34,107 nt of DNA from Syntrophales bacterium (lineage in GTDB: Bacteria; Desulfobacterota; Syntrophia; Syntrophales; UBA5619). The stretch spans positions 1-34,107 of the forward strand of contig JALNYO010000038.1 in the NCBI GenBank assembly GCA_023229765.1, written 5' to 3'. Below, one piece after another: positions 8,079-15,727 of the stretch. The notes below the pieces were generated by a model, which was not told where the DNA came from, searched no databases, and was given only the letters and a program-made list of their open reading frames with translations. Made by a program: the position numbers and the translations under genes. How positions within the stretch are numbered: position 1 is the stretch's first letter; each line of letters starts with the position of its first letter.

Positions 8079-8548
8079 CCACCACCGCAACGTGCAAATA
8101 TTTATTTCCATGTATCAGGCACAACAAACGATGGAAATATGCGCATGTCGGAGTCGGGCAACCACGGGGGGTTGCCCCTACGTTGTCGCGTCCGCGGCGG
8201 TTGCCTGAATCCCCAAAAACGTTGCTACGTAAGACACGGATATTGTTTATATAAATTCTATTTTCATACAAAAAACTGTTTTTATCAAAACATCCTCACA
8301 AGGGTTTGTGCCCGCAACCCAGAACGTCGAAAAGGACGGTCATTAAAAATTCTCAGCAAACATTCTTTGTTACAATGCGCCATCATGCATATTTCATTGC
8401 CCTTTGTGACGATAACTGTCATCGGCGCCTCAATGATAATGAACTCCACAAAACGTATGCTTTGTGATATAAGTCGCGGCAACATGGGGCAATGCCCGGG
8501 AAACAGAATAAAAAACTCGCTTTGAGCGACGGCAAGAAAGGATTAATC
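8079..8548. other. 470-bp gap without a convincing gene
   Basis: The stretch holds a loose inverted repeat (TATTTCCAT at 8103-8111, ATGGAAATA at 8131-8139) and a GGGCAACC/GGTTGCCC hairpin (8156-8177). It also holds the leader segment shared with the mutase gene (8198-8273). Short frames on both strands lack binding sites and protein-like composition. It is probably a mix of decayed repeats plus the promoter of the 68-aa gene. Confidence 0.5.
8198..8273 (+). repeat. Second copy of the mutase leader segment
   Basis: Matches 131-205 as described there, including CCCCAAA, GATATTGTT and the 13-base run AAATTCTATTTTC. Unlike the first copy it is not next to a start codon: the nearest downstream gene starts 275 bp away at 8549. 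Confidence 0.5.
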
Positions 8549-8755
8549 ATGAATGATTTAGAGAAGGTAAAGCATTTGATCGCACATTGGATCGAGCATG
8601 AGCAGGAACATGCCGCTGATTATGAGGCATGGGCAGGAAAAATTCAGCATCTTGAGGAAGGGGCGAAAATAGCGCCCGCTTTGCGAGAGGCAGCGCAAAA
8701 GTTGCGTGAATCGGTGGAGTGCCTCGTCAAACTAAGCCCCCACAAAGAAGGATGA
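8549..8755 (+). CDS. 68-aa His/Glu-rich helical protein
   Basis: A small soluble protein that looks all-helical, with an N-terminal HWIEHEQEHAADYEAWA segment (from residue 10), a regular LREAAQKLRES repeat and one Cys near the end. It recalls small DUF8180-type proteins found alone or fused to metal-related proteins; this assignment is tentative. The clustered His and Glu residues suggest a metal-binding helix. The ATG at 8549 has AAAGGAT just upstream. It precedes the CcdA and TlpA genes but is separated from them by two repeats, so a shared operon is uncertain. Confidence 0.6.
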   Translation: MNDLEKVKHLIAHWIEHEQEHAADYEAWAGKIQHLEEGAKIAPALREAAQKLRESVECLVKLSPHKEG

Positions 8756-8756
8756 A

Positions 8757-8808
8757 AATGGCGGGACGCGCTTTGTCGCGTCCGGGCGGTTGCCCGGAAG
8801 GCAACCCA
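8757..8808 (+). repeat. Family C hairpin plus a GGTTGCC hairpin
   Basis: Arms GGACGCG (8764-8770) and CGCGTCC (8777-8783) repeat the unit at 1920-1940. A second hairpin (GGTTGCC/GGCAACC) follows directly. It starts two bases after the stop codon of the 68-aa gene. Confidence 0.6.
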
Positions 8809-8840
8809 TTATAAATCAGTAATTTATGCACGCAGTTTGC

Positions 8841-8948
8841 ATGAAAATCTCCCCATCCCCCTTTGCCAAAGGGGGGCAAGGGGGGATTTTCATGCTTCGT
8901 TGTGCCCGTTTCGGGCATGGGGGTTTATGAACATTAAGCTTCGTTTTC
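8841..8948. repeat. Family B palindromic repeat upstream of ccdA
   Basis: Full copy of the unit at 3605-3711: the C-run/G-run hairpin, then GGGCATGGGGGTTT and AACATTAAGCTTCG. It ends only about 10 bp before the ATG of the CcdA-like gene, which lacks a good ribosome binding site, so the insertion has probably displaced that gene's native leader. Confidence 0.85.
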
Positions 8949-8958
8949 AAGTGACTAA

Positions 8959-9675
8959 ATGGTAGAAAATTTTATTAGCGGTCTTTCCGGATACCTGCAA
9001 GGTTCTTTAGCGCTGTCATTTCTGGCCGTTTACCTTGCCGGGGTGCTGGTGAGCTTCACCCCCTGCATGTATCCGGTCGTACCGATCACCGTTGCCTATA
9101 TCGGCGCCCGGGGCGCAGGGTCAAAGACAAGAGGATTAATCCTCTCGCTCTTCTACGTTGCGGGTGTGGCCGTCACTTACACCATCCTCGGCGCCTTTGC
9201 CGCGCTTTCCGGCAAGCTGTTCGGCCAGATACAGTCCAACCCCTGGACCTATTTTTTCATCGGCAACCTCTGTATGCTTATGGGATTATCAATGCTGGGC
9301 GTCTTTTCTTTCTCTATCAGAATGCCTGACTTTATAAGCAGGCCCCGGGATAACAAAAATTCAAAAGGGATAACAAGCAGTTTCCTTGTCGGTGCGGCAT
9401 CCGGGCTGGTGATGGGCCCGTGCACCGCCCCAGCCCTCGCCGTCGTCCTCGGCTATGCGGCGACCAGACAGAATGTCCCGCTGGCCGCCGGGCTGATGTT
9501 CGTTTTTGCCTTGGGAATGGGAACGCTGTTGATTCTGGTCGGCACATTCGCCGGACTCCTGGCAGGCATCCCCAAATCAGGCGCATGGATGGAGCGGATC
9601 GGCAAGGCCTGCGGGTGGATTCTGCTGGCGGCGGGCGAATATTTTCTGGTCAACGCGGGAATGCTCTGGCTTTAA
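8959..9675 (+). CDS. ccdA: CcdA/DsbD-type membrane thiol-disulfide carrier
   Basis: Inner-membrane protein of 238 aa with about six hydrophobic segments, the usual size for CcdA. It moves reducing equivalents from cytoplasmic thioredoxin to periplasmic thioredoxin-like proteins. The two redox cysteines are visible in their typical settings: Cys36 in SFTPCMYP and Cys155 in GPCTAPA, matching the two halves of the DsbD transmembrane domain. The TlpA-like protein 60 bp downstream is the likely electron acceptor. The ATG at 8959 is the only reasonable start, but it has no clear Shine-Dalgarno sequence because a family B repeat ends about 10 bp upstream. The function in cytochrome c maturation as opposed to general periplasmic reduction is undecided. 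Confidence 0.88.
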   Translation: MVENFISGLSGYLQGSLALSFLAVYLAGVLVSFTPCMYPVVPITVAYIGARGAGSKTRGLILSLFYVAGVAVTYTILGAFAALSGKLFGQIQSNPWTYFFIGNLCMLMGLSMLGVFSFSIRMPDFISRPRDNKNSKGITSSFLVGAASGLVMGPCTAPALAVVLGYAATRQNVPLAAGLMFVFALGMGTLLILVGTFAGLLAGIPKSGAWMERIGKACGWILLAAGEYFLVNAGMLWL

Positions 9676-9735
9676 TGAACGGTATGTTACAAATGCATAG
9701 GGCGCTGTCCCCATTAAAAATAAGGAGTTACAACA

Positions 9736-10245
9736 ATGGTTAAAATGATGACCTGGAAACGGTCGGCTTTCACAGCAATAATGATTGCCGCGATTTTTCT
9801 GATCGCAAACAACGCCCTTTCCATACAGGCGCCTGCCAGCGCTGACAAGGCCCCGGATTTCATCCTCAAGGATACGAACGGCGAGACCTTTCGTTTGGGC
9901 AATTATAAGGGAAAGAAACCGGTGCTGGTTATCTTCAGCACTACCTGGTGCCCAACCTGCATAAGCGAGATCCCCCATTTCCAATCCCTGTACTCGATAT
10001 ACGCGAACAGGGGGCTGGAGATAGTGAACGTCTATGTTCAGGAGTCCAAGGCCAAGGTGTCAAAATTCTCCACTCGCCACAATCTCCCCTACCGCGTGCT
10101 CTTGGATGAATCCGGTATAGTGAGCGGATTTTACGAAATCAGGGGAGTTCCTTCCCTGGTGCTGGTTGATAGGAAGGGTTTTATTGTCTGCCGCGAATGC
10201 ACGCAGATCGAGCCCTATCTTGATGCAGTCCTGAAAAATAAGTGA
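9736..10245 (+). CDS. TlpA/ResA-like thioredoxin, membrane-anchored or exported
   Basis: Periplasmic thiol-disulfide oxidoreductase of 169 aa. An N-terminal signal or anchor (about residues 8-30) is followed by a thioredoxin fold with active site WCPTC (Cys72, Cys75) and the cis-proline loop GVPS (Pro139). The AhpC/TSA-type start APDFILKDTNG (39-49) is typical of TlpA. A second CxxC, CREC (Cys152-Cys155), lies in the last strand region and is unusual; it may bind metal or form a second redox pair. The ATG at 9736 has AAGGAG about 9 nt upstream. It follows the CcdA gene and is presumably its partner. Confidence 0.88.
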   Translation: MVKMMTWKRSAFTAIMIAAIFLIANNALSIQAPASADKAPDFILKDTNGETFRLGNYKGKKPVLVIFSTTWCPTCISEIPHFQSLYSIYANRGLEIVNVYVQESKAKVSKFSTRHNLPYRVLLDESGIVSGFYEIRGVPSLVLVDRKGFIVCRECTQIEPYLDAVLKNK

Positions 10246-10369
10246 GAGCGTTATCGCCTTTTTTTGCTCTTCCGGGCTCTGTCATAGATACAGAAGATAT
10301 TGGAAATACTTGATTACTGCTTCTGCGGGAATGATGGGTTGGCTGATTTCGCGTTAAATTCAAAACTAA

Positions 10370-10541
10370 GAGGTAATTGCAAAACCATTTGTCATTCCCG
10401 AATGTCTCTATCCGTCCCCGAAGGTTCTTATCGGGGATAACGGCATTCGGGGACGAATATGGTTTTTCAAGCAGTTAGAACCAGACTCCCGATCAGAATC
10501 GTTGCGGGAATGACAAGAATGGGGAGTTTTGCAATTGCCTC
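10370..10541. repeat. Family A2 MITE with CTAA target duplication
   Basis: The terminal inverted repeats begin GAGGTAATTGCAAAAC and end GTTTTGCAATTGCCTC, one mismatch over 16 bp. The element is flanked by CTAA on both sides (10366-10369 and 10542-10545), which looks like a 4-bp target duplication. Compared with 10983-11114 it has about 40 extra bases forming their own hairpin (CGTCCCCGAA/TTCGGGGACG), a secondary insertion. It lies between the TlpA-like and thiamine-binding genes. Confidence 0.85.
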
Positions 10542-10583
10542 CTAAGTAAGGGCCATTCAAAACTTTTCAAGTCAGGAGGCAAA

Positions 10584-10880
10584 ATGAGCGTACTGATTCA
10601 TTTTTCGATATTCCCAACCGACAAGGGGACAAGCGTCAGCCCCTATGTGGCCAGGTCGCTCCGCATTATCAGGGAAAGCGGCCTGCCTTATAAGCTGGGG
10701 CCGATGAGCACGGCGATTGAGGGTGAAAACTGGGAGGCGGTTATGAAGGTTGTCGAGAGATGCTTTCAGGAACTGCAGAAGGATGCGGAGCGAATATATA
10801 TGACGCTCCAGATGGACTACCGGGCGGGGGCTGTAAACAGGATTGAAGGGAAGATAAAATCAGTAGAGGATAAGCTCTAA
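10584..10880 (+). CDS. MTH1187-family thiamine-binding protein
   Basis: Small soluble ferredoxin-like-fold protein of 98 aa. It matches the MTH1187/YqgV (Thiamine_BP) family from end to end: the N-terminal strand IHFSIFPTDKGTSVSPYVARSL, the central GLPYKLGPMSTAIEG, and a C-terminal IKSVEDKL helix. Members bind thiamine or related ligands and form oligomers; the precise cellular role is unsettled. AGGAGG lies 7 nt before the ATG. It stands alone between two A2 repeats. I see no thiamine riboswitch upstream; the leader is mostly repeat. Confidence 0.88.
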   Translation: MSVLIHFSIFPTDKGTSVSPYVARSLRIIRESGLPYKLGPMSTAIEGENWEAVMKVVERCFQELQKDAERIYMTLQMDYRAGAVNRIEGKIKSVEDKL

Positions 10881-10982
10881 ACGCGCCTCGTTTTTAAACA
10901 TTCTACCGTAACTATTCAGCATGATTGTCAGTGGCGACCTGATACTGCCTTAAATCTGGCGGTTTGAAAATGTATCCTTCTT

Positions 10983-11114
10983 GAGGTAATTGCAAAACCA
11001 TTTGTCATTCCCGAATGTCCCTATCGGGAATATGGTTTTTCAAGCAGTTAGAACCAGATTCCCGTTCAGAATCGTTGCGGGAATGACAAGAATGGGGAGT
11101 TTTGCAATTACCTC
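10983..11114. repeat. Family A2 MITE, simplest copy
   Basis: 132 bp with perfect 16-bp terminal inverted repeats (GAGGTAATTGCAAAAC and its complement). The internal arms are TCATTCCCG and CGGGAATGA. The flanking tetranucleotides are TCTT and TGTT, so any target duplication has decayed by one base. This is a good reference copy for the family. Confidence 0.85.
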
Positions 11115-11144
11115 TGTTGATTGTTATTTTGTTTGTAACCGTTC

Positions 11145-11180
11145 CGGACGCTACGAAGCGCGTCCCTCCAATTTTATGAA
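11145..11180 (-). repeat. Inverted family C repeat
   Basis: The complement of the family C unit: GGACGC, a short loop, then GCGCGTCC, followed by CTCCAATTTTATGAAC. It sits between an A2 element and the terminator of the first PEP-CTERM gene. With its neighbours it accounts for most of the 440-bp gap from 10881 to 11322. Confidence 0.55.
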
Positions 11181-11234
11181 CAGCGTTCATGCTTCTTTGT
11201 GGCGGTGTGCCGTCATGAGTGTTTCTCTTGTCAC

Positions 11235-11270
11235 AAAAAAGAGGGACTCGCCAACAGCGAGCCCCTCTTT
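11235..11270 (-). terminator. Rho-independent terminator of the first PEP-CTERM unit
   Basis: On the minus strand a stem of about 11 bp (GAGGGGCTCGC with GCGAGTCCCTC, one mismatch, 5-base loop) is followed by six T. It lies 53 bp after the PEP-CTERM stop codon and should end the TPR/PEP-CTERM transcript. Confidence 0.8.
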
Positions 11271-11322
11271 CCAAGTTCATGTGTCACCAAGCTTTTTAAA
11301 GATCAAAGCCGGGGACAGGATT

Positions 11323-12093
11323 TTATGATTTTCTCACGTTCTGCCATTCAGGCAGGGCCATCCGATATCTCTTCCTGTAAACCGAAAACCCGATCATTCC
11401 GAGTCCGACAATCATGAGCGCCCATTCTGCCGGTTCGGGAACAACGGTGACATTTGTCGAGTAGTTAAGGTCCTGAGATATATATCCAGAGGTAATTGAC
11501 TGGCGCATCCATATGGCCAGAGCTCCGCTCCCTGCAAAGCTGAAATTAGTCAGGATGGTATTATTAACATAGTACTTCAACTGGGCCAATGTCTCCGAGC
11601 CTGCAAGCGTATTAGGAAATTCAGGTTCGGCAACCGCTTCCCAGGCAATATTCCCGTTGACAAGGTCAATCGTTTTGGCCAAAACCTCTCCCTGAAAATA
11701 TACAGTACCTACAGCGTCATAGGCGTAAATAGTTGCATTCATAGGACTGCCGTCTGAGTTAGTCAGATCCCAGACGCCGGTCGTTCCTATTTCGTTTTTC
11801 AGTTCGTAGCTGAAGGCTCCCCCAGGATAGTCCGTCGCAATGTAACTCAAATTACCTACAATCGGATCCGCTACAGGGCTGGAGTAAGAGGAGGAACTGA
11901 TCGTGCCCTCGTTGAAGGTTAAAGTTCTTACTATTGGACTATTTATGTTTTGCCTGGCAACGCGCAACTCCATCGTGGGCTTATCATACCCACCCCCAGT
12001 TCCTACGCTGTAGTATATGTCCGAATACGCAAAAGCATTGGCACTGACAAGAAGCGCCGTTATAAATACCAGAAACATAAATAATTTTTTCAT
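11323..12093 (-). CDS. PEP-CTERM sorting-domain protein 1
   Basis: Exported 256-aa protein. A signal peptide (residues 1-22, cleavage likely after AFA) leads to a Ser/Thr/Asn-rich beta-type body of unknown fold. The C-terminus is a PEP-CTERM tripartite signal: VPEPAEW (218-224), a hydrophobic helix and the basic cluster YRKR (239-242). The signal is followed by 14 extra residues, longer than usual. Exosortase is expected to cleave near the Pro-Glu-Pro. The start codon lies 3 bp after the stop of the upstream TPR gene, and its ribosome binding site (AAAGGGGA) is within the last TPR codons, so translation is probably coupled. The nearby exosortase at 14831-15727 is the likely processing enzyme. 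Confidence 0.87.
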   Translation of the reverse strand: MKKLFMFLVFITALLVSANAFAYSDIYYSVGTGGGYDKPTMELRVARQNINSPIVRTLTFNEGTISSSSYSSPVADPIVGNLSYIATDYPGGAFSYELKNEIGTTGVWDLTNSDGSPMNATIYAYDAVGTVYFQGEVLAKTIDLVNGNIAWEAVAEPEFPNTLAGSETLAQLKYYVNNTILTNFSFAGSGALAIWMRQSITSGYISQDLNYSTNVTVVPEPAEWALMIVGLGMIGFSVYRKRYRMALPEWQNVRKS

Positions 12094-12096
12094 AGC

Positions 12097-14328
12097 CTAT
12101 TTTCCCCTTTCTTTAGACAGCATCCTTTCGAGTTCCCCCTTCAAGGATGTGCCTGATAACGCGCCGATCGCTTTTTTCGCCTCGGATACGGCCTCTGCTT
12201 CCTCTTTCTTCCCAAACAGCGTCATGGCAAGGTGACCACGGACAACCGCGTTTTCCGGATCTATCGCCACCGCTTCTCGCAGGTAATACTCAGCTTTTTT
12301 CAAATCACCTGTTTTATAGTAATACCAGCCAACGGTGTCCTTCGCGCCTGTGCCTGTGCCCTCTGACTCAAGAAGAGCGACAAGTTTTGCGGCCCTTTCC
12401 GGCTCCTTCTTCACCTCAATGTAAAACCAGGCGAGATGATTGGCAAAGAGCATGTTGCGTGGAAAACGCCTTTGGAGTTGAGAGTATATATCCTCTGCAT
12501 CTTTGTCAAGATTTATTTTTTCGTACCGGGCGGCAATATTTATCATGAAATTGACATCGTCCGGTCGCGCTTTCAACGCCTGACGATAACTTTCCCCCGC
12601 GGTGGCCGAATCTTTTTTCAGAGCGTAGATGTCGCCCATCATCAGTTTTATCAACGAGATATTGCCTTTTTCCTGCGGATACCCTTTCAGCAGCGCCAAG
12701 GCGTCATCAAAGCGCTGGCCTGCCACCAGCACATTGACATATCCGCCCAGGGAGTTTATGTCCCGCGGCGAACTTTCAAAATATTTTCTGCTGAGCCTGT
12801 TCGCACCTTCCCGGTCCCCCGCCACAAGCCGCGCCCAGGCGAGTTTGTTCTGGATAAAACCTGCCTTCGGGTTAGCTGCCGCTGCCTTTCGGTAGAGGCC
12901 CTCTGCCTTATCCACCTTGCCGGTGTTGAGAAAGGCATCGCCCATCTGGAGCATCAACATGATGTTGCCCGGCTCAACGGCCAAAACTTTTTCGTAATAG
13001 GCAAGGGCCTTCGGGAAATCGCCGCGGCGATAATAGATATCCCCCAGCATCGTCCAGGGGGGCGTTGTTTTCTCGCCCAGGGCGATGGCCCGCAGGGCAT
13101 GTTTTTCCGCGAGCGCGACCACCCCTTCGGCGAGATAAAGCTCCGCCAGCAAAAGCTGGGGGCGGGGATCTTTAAGCGCCTTCGTGGCAATCTTTTTTAG
13201 TGTATTAATGGCTTCTTTGCGATCCCCGGCCTGGATTTGCGCCTGCACCTTGAGCCGCAGGCCAAGAAGATCATCAGGATTACGACTGAGCATCCCCTCG
13301 ATCAGCAGCTCCGCTTCCTTCAGGGCGCGCGCGGCGAGCAGGCTCTGGCCGGCGCGATAGAAGAAGATTGTAAAGCCGGGCATTATCTCCGCCGCTTTTT
13401 TGTAGTACGCGGCCGCATCCATGAATTTCCCCGCGGAAAAAAAATACTGCCCGTACAAGTAGTTCAGATCCGCATTCTGCGGATACCTTGTCAATCCTCC
13501 CTTCAGGCAGCTAACAGCTTCTTTTTCCTCCCTTACCAGAAAATCGAATTTGACCTTCTTTACCAGTCCCTCGCCGTCGAGGCTGGCGCAAGCGAATTTA
13601 CTCATAATCTCTTTGGCCTTGGCAATCTCGCCCTTTTGAACATAAAGGCTGGCCATGTAAGCCGAAACATTTATCGTCGGCGTACCTTTGGATTTTTTGA
13701 CGGCCTCCTGAACTTTGGCAAAGGCCATATCGTACTTTCCCTCCGCCGCCGCGATTTGCGCCTCCATAAGGTATCCGTCCGACAGGTGATCCGGACTATT
13801 CAGCAACGGCACAACCCGGTTTTTCGCCTCCTTGACATCGCCATAAAGCAGGTAAAGCTCTCCCAAAACCTGATTCACCTCCGGATACTCCGGCCGCAAA
13901 CGGAGCGCCGCCTGCATCTGCTCGAAGGCGTTTGTTACCTTCCCCTGCCGCAGGAGGGCCATTCCCATCAGATAAAACGCCTCCGCGTTGGAGGAATCCC
14001 GTATCTGGTATTGCTGCAGATCCTTGATAGCCTCCTCGCTTTTGCCCTGTTCGAGAAGTCCACGCACGCGGGAAAATATTTGTTTTCTTTCCTGATCGGC
14101 AATCTTTACGGTTATTTGAGGAGCGACCTTTTCGATAATGGTGCTTTTCGGTACAGAAGGTCGATTTACCCATTTGACAATGCTGTCAAAAAACAAGACA
14201 ACCATTACAAAAAGGACAAGGCCGAGCTCCAGAGCCATTTGCTTCCACATATCTTTTTTACGCAAAGCCCTCCGGAAGCGAACCAGCAGCCCCGGACGAT
14301 GACTTTCTCTTGATGTGTCGCTATCCAT
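12097..14328 (-). CDS. Membrane-anchored TPR protein 1 of the exosortase locus
   Basis: 743-aa protein with a short basic cytoplasmic tail, one membrane segment (about residues 31-52) and then tandem tetratricopeptide repeats to the end (for example AEAFYLMGMALLRQGKVTNA near 115). It resembles the large TPR proteins tied to exosortase systems, though those are often lipoproteins and this one is anchored by a helix. It is a clear paralog of 17051-19297: both have a near-C-terminal GWYYYKTGDL/GWYYFKTGDF repeat and LAWFYIE/FAWFYVE segment. The likely role is scaffolding for polysaccharide export or PEP-CTERM sorting. AAGGG lies about 9 nt before the ATG. Confidence 0.85.
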   Translation of the reverse strand: MDSDTSRESHRPGLLVRFRRALRKKDMWKQMALELGLVLFVMVVLFFDSIVKWVNRPSVPKSTIIEKVAPQITVKIADQERKQIFSRVRGLLEQGKSEEAIKDLQQYQIRDSSNAEAFYLMGMALLRQGKVTNAFEQMQAALRLRPEYPEVNQVLGELYLLYGDVKEAKNRVVPLLNSPDHLSDGYLMEAQIAAAEGKYDMAFAKVQEAVKKSKGTPTINVSAYMASLYVQKGEIAKAKEIMSKFACASLDGEGLVKKVKFDFLVREEKEAVSCLKGGLTRYPQNADLNYLYGQYFFSAGKFMDAAAYYKKAAEIMPGFTIFFYRAGQSLLAARALKEAELLIEGMLSRNPDDLLGLRLKVQAQIQAGDRKEAINTLKKIATKALKDPRPQLLLAELYLAEGVVALAEKHALRAIALGEKTTPPWTMLGDIYYRRGDFPKALAYYEKVLAVEPGNIMLMLQMGDAFLNTGKVDKAEGLYRKAAAANPKAGFIQNKLAWARLVAGDREGANRLSRKYFESSPRDINSLGGYVNVLVAGQRFDDALALLKGYPQEKGNISLIKLMMGDIYALKKDSATAGESYRQALKARPDDVNFMINIAARYEKINLDKDAEDIYSQLQRRFPRNMLFANHLAWFYIEVKKEPERAAKLVALLESEGTGTGAKDTVGWYYYKTGDLKKAEYYLREAVAIDPENAVVRGHLAMTLFGKKEEAEAVSEAKKAIGALSGTSLKGELERMLSKERGK

Positions 14329-14391
14329 TTTTCCAACCCTTCTTATTCAAAAGATAAAATCTGCAAACATGCCGCGGAAACGGTTGCCTCC

Positions 14392-14526
14392 GAGAGAGCT
14401 TTGAAAATCTATACCCTTTTGTCATTCCCGCGCAGGCGGGAATCTATAAGTTCCCGAAAAGACCAGATTCCCGTTTTCACGGGAATGACAATTAACAACA
14501 TTTCGGGAGAAATTAAAAGCTCTCTC
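14392..14526. repeat. Family A1 MITE-like element
   Basis: 135 bp, nearly identical to 1943-2097 without the extra 21 bases. The inner ends are GAGAGAGCTTT and AAAGCTCTCTC. Complementarity continues outward on both sides (CCTC/GAGG, then GGAAAC/GTTTCC), so the true element may be larger. It separates the start of TPR gene 1 from the exosortase promoter region. Confidence 0.8.
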
Positions 14527-14830
14527 CGAGGGTGTTTCCCCAAAAACGCAGGGAATAATATCAGACGTTTTCTGTTTACTCAAACCACTGGATGTGTTAG
14601 ATTTCCCATCGTCATCCTGAGAAAGCTTTGAAAAATTGTCTTTGTTAATCCGGAAATGAGTGCATTAAGTACTGATATACAATGACTATTATTTTTACCG
14701 ACCGCCCAGGACGTGACGGAGCGCGTCCCTCCAATTTCATGAGCATTGCCTTATGAAGATATCCGTAAACTTCGTTTTTATTCTTCCTTGTGACGGCTTG
14801 CCTGCATGAGGATTTCATAGAGAAACATCC
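14527..14830. other. Gap upstream of the exosortase gene, with a family C repeat
   Basis: The gap contains an inverted family C unit at about 14708-14740 (GCGCGTCC then CTCCAATTT). The rest is AT-rich and should hold the exosortase promoter, but I see no -35/-10 pair with convincing spacing. No gene is supported here. Confidence 0.5.
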
Positions 14831-15727
14831 ATGATAAAAAATACGACTGCCGTGAACGGCGATCAACGGCCTGCCCTCCCAACAGACAATCGTACCTACA
14901 AATTGAGCAGTATAACATTTTTCATTCTCACCTTTTTTTCCTTCTATTACGTTTTACGGGATCTGGCACACAGCATAATCGGCAATGAACTTGCCCAGCA
15001 CGCGCCCCTGGTTTTCGGGATTGTCTTGTTTCTGCTTTACCGGGACCGAAAAGCGCTGCGGCAACTGTTCCGGGAAAAATCAGATAACGGTTCTGTCTTT
15101 CTCTTTCTTACAGGTTTAAGCATGAATGTTTCCGGGCAGATACTGGGCATAATGTATCTGTCGCAACTGTCATTCCCCCTGACAATCTATGGCATGATCC
15201 TTTACCTCCACGGGCCCCTCGCCGCCCGGAGATTGATTTTCCCGCTGTTTTTCATGTTGTTTGCCTTTCCGATTCCCGGCAAAATATACTTCGAGGTCGT
15301 CTTTCCGCTGAAACTCTTTGTAACCAAGGCGGCAACTATTATCCTTGCGGCCGTCGGCCAGGACGTGAAGAGCGAGGGAAACATCATTAAAATTTCTTCG
15401 ACTGTAATCGGGGTTTCCGATGCCTGTTCCGGGTTGAACTCTCTGATGGCCATGCTGACGCTTTCGATCTTTTACACAAAAATGACGCTCCGACGCACCA
15501 TTCACAAAAGTGTGGTCATCCTGCTCATGTTTCCCACAGTGATGGCGGTCAATGTCGTTCGGGTCGTCGCAACCTGCCTGATCGCGGTAACCTGGGGAGA
15601 CGAGCTGGCATCGGGAAAACTTCATACATTCTGGGGTATTTTTGTTTTCACAGCATCCGTCCTGGGCATGCTGGCGTTGACCAATATCTTGATCCGCAGG
15701 GAGAACCGCGAGGCAGAGAATGGGTGA
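14831..15727 (+). CDS. Exosortase
   Basis: Integral membrane transpeptidase-like enzyme of 298 aa with about eight hydrophobic segments. It recognises PEP-CTERM signals and processes the carrier proteins during export. The catalytic triad expected for exosortases is visible: Cys199 in DACSGLNSL, Arg244 in NVVRVVA and His265 in LHTFWG. The first 25 residues are a polar extension. The subtype is undetermined. The ATG at 14831 has only a weak binding site. The gene overlaps EpsI by 8 bp and is flanked by two TPR/PEP-CTERM units on the opposite strand, which are its presumed substrates. Confidence 0.92.
   Translation: MIKNTTAVNGDQRPALPTDNRTYKLSSITFFILTFFSFYYVLRDLAHSIIGNELAQHAPLVFGIVLFLLYRDRKALRQLFREKSDNGSVFLFLTGLSMNVSGQILGIMYLSQLSFPLTIYGMILYLHGPLAARRLIFPLFFMLFAFPIPGKIYFEVVFPLKLFVTKAATIILAAVGQDVKSEGNIIKISSTVIGVSDACSGLNSLMAMLTLSIFYTKMTLRRTIHKSVVILLMFPTVMAVNVVRVVATCLIAVTWGDELASGKLHTFWGIFVFTASVLGMLALTNILIRRENREAENG

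Noticed and set aside
8285..8485. 66-codon minus-strand frame
   Set aside because: No binding site, unusual composition and no family resemblance.
10246..10275. Terminator after the TlpA-like gene
   Set aside because: A T7 run is present, but the preceding stem is only about three base pairs, too weak to claim.
10881..10982. Riboswitch near the thiamine-binding gene, or a cobalamin riboswitch before the mutase (50-217)
   Set aside because: I could not find the conserved thiamine-box or B12-box cores. The upstream regions are mostly repeat or AT-rich leader.
11005..11280. Short frames over the A1 and A2 repeats, also at 14401-14631
   Set aside because: The peptides come from repeat sequence and are the same as the foreign tail on the membrane protein gene. 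There is no sign of selection as protein.
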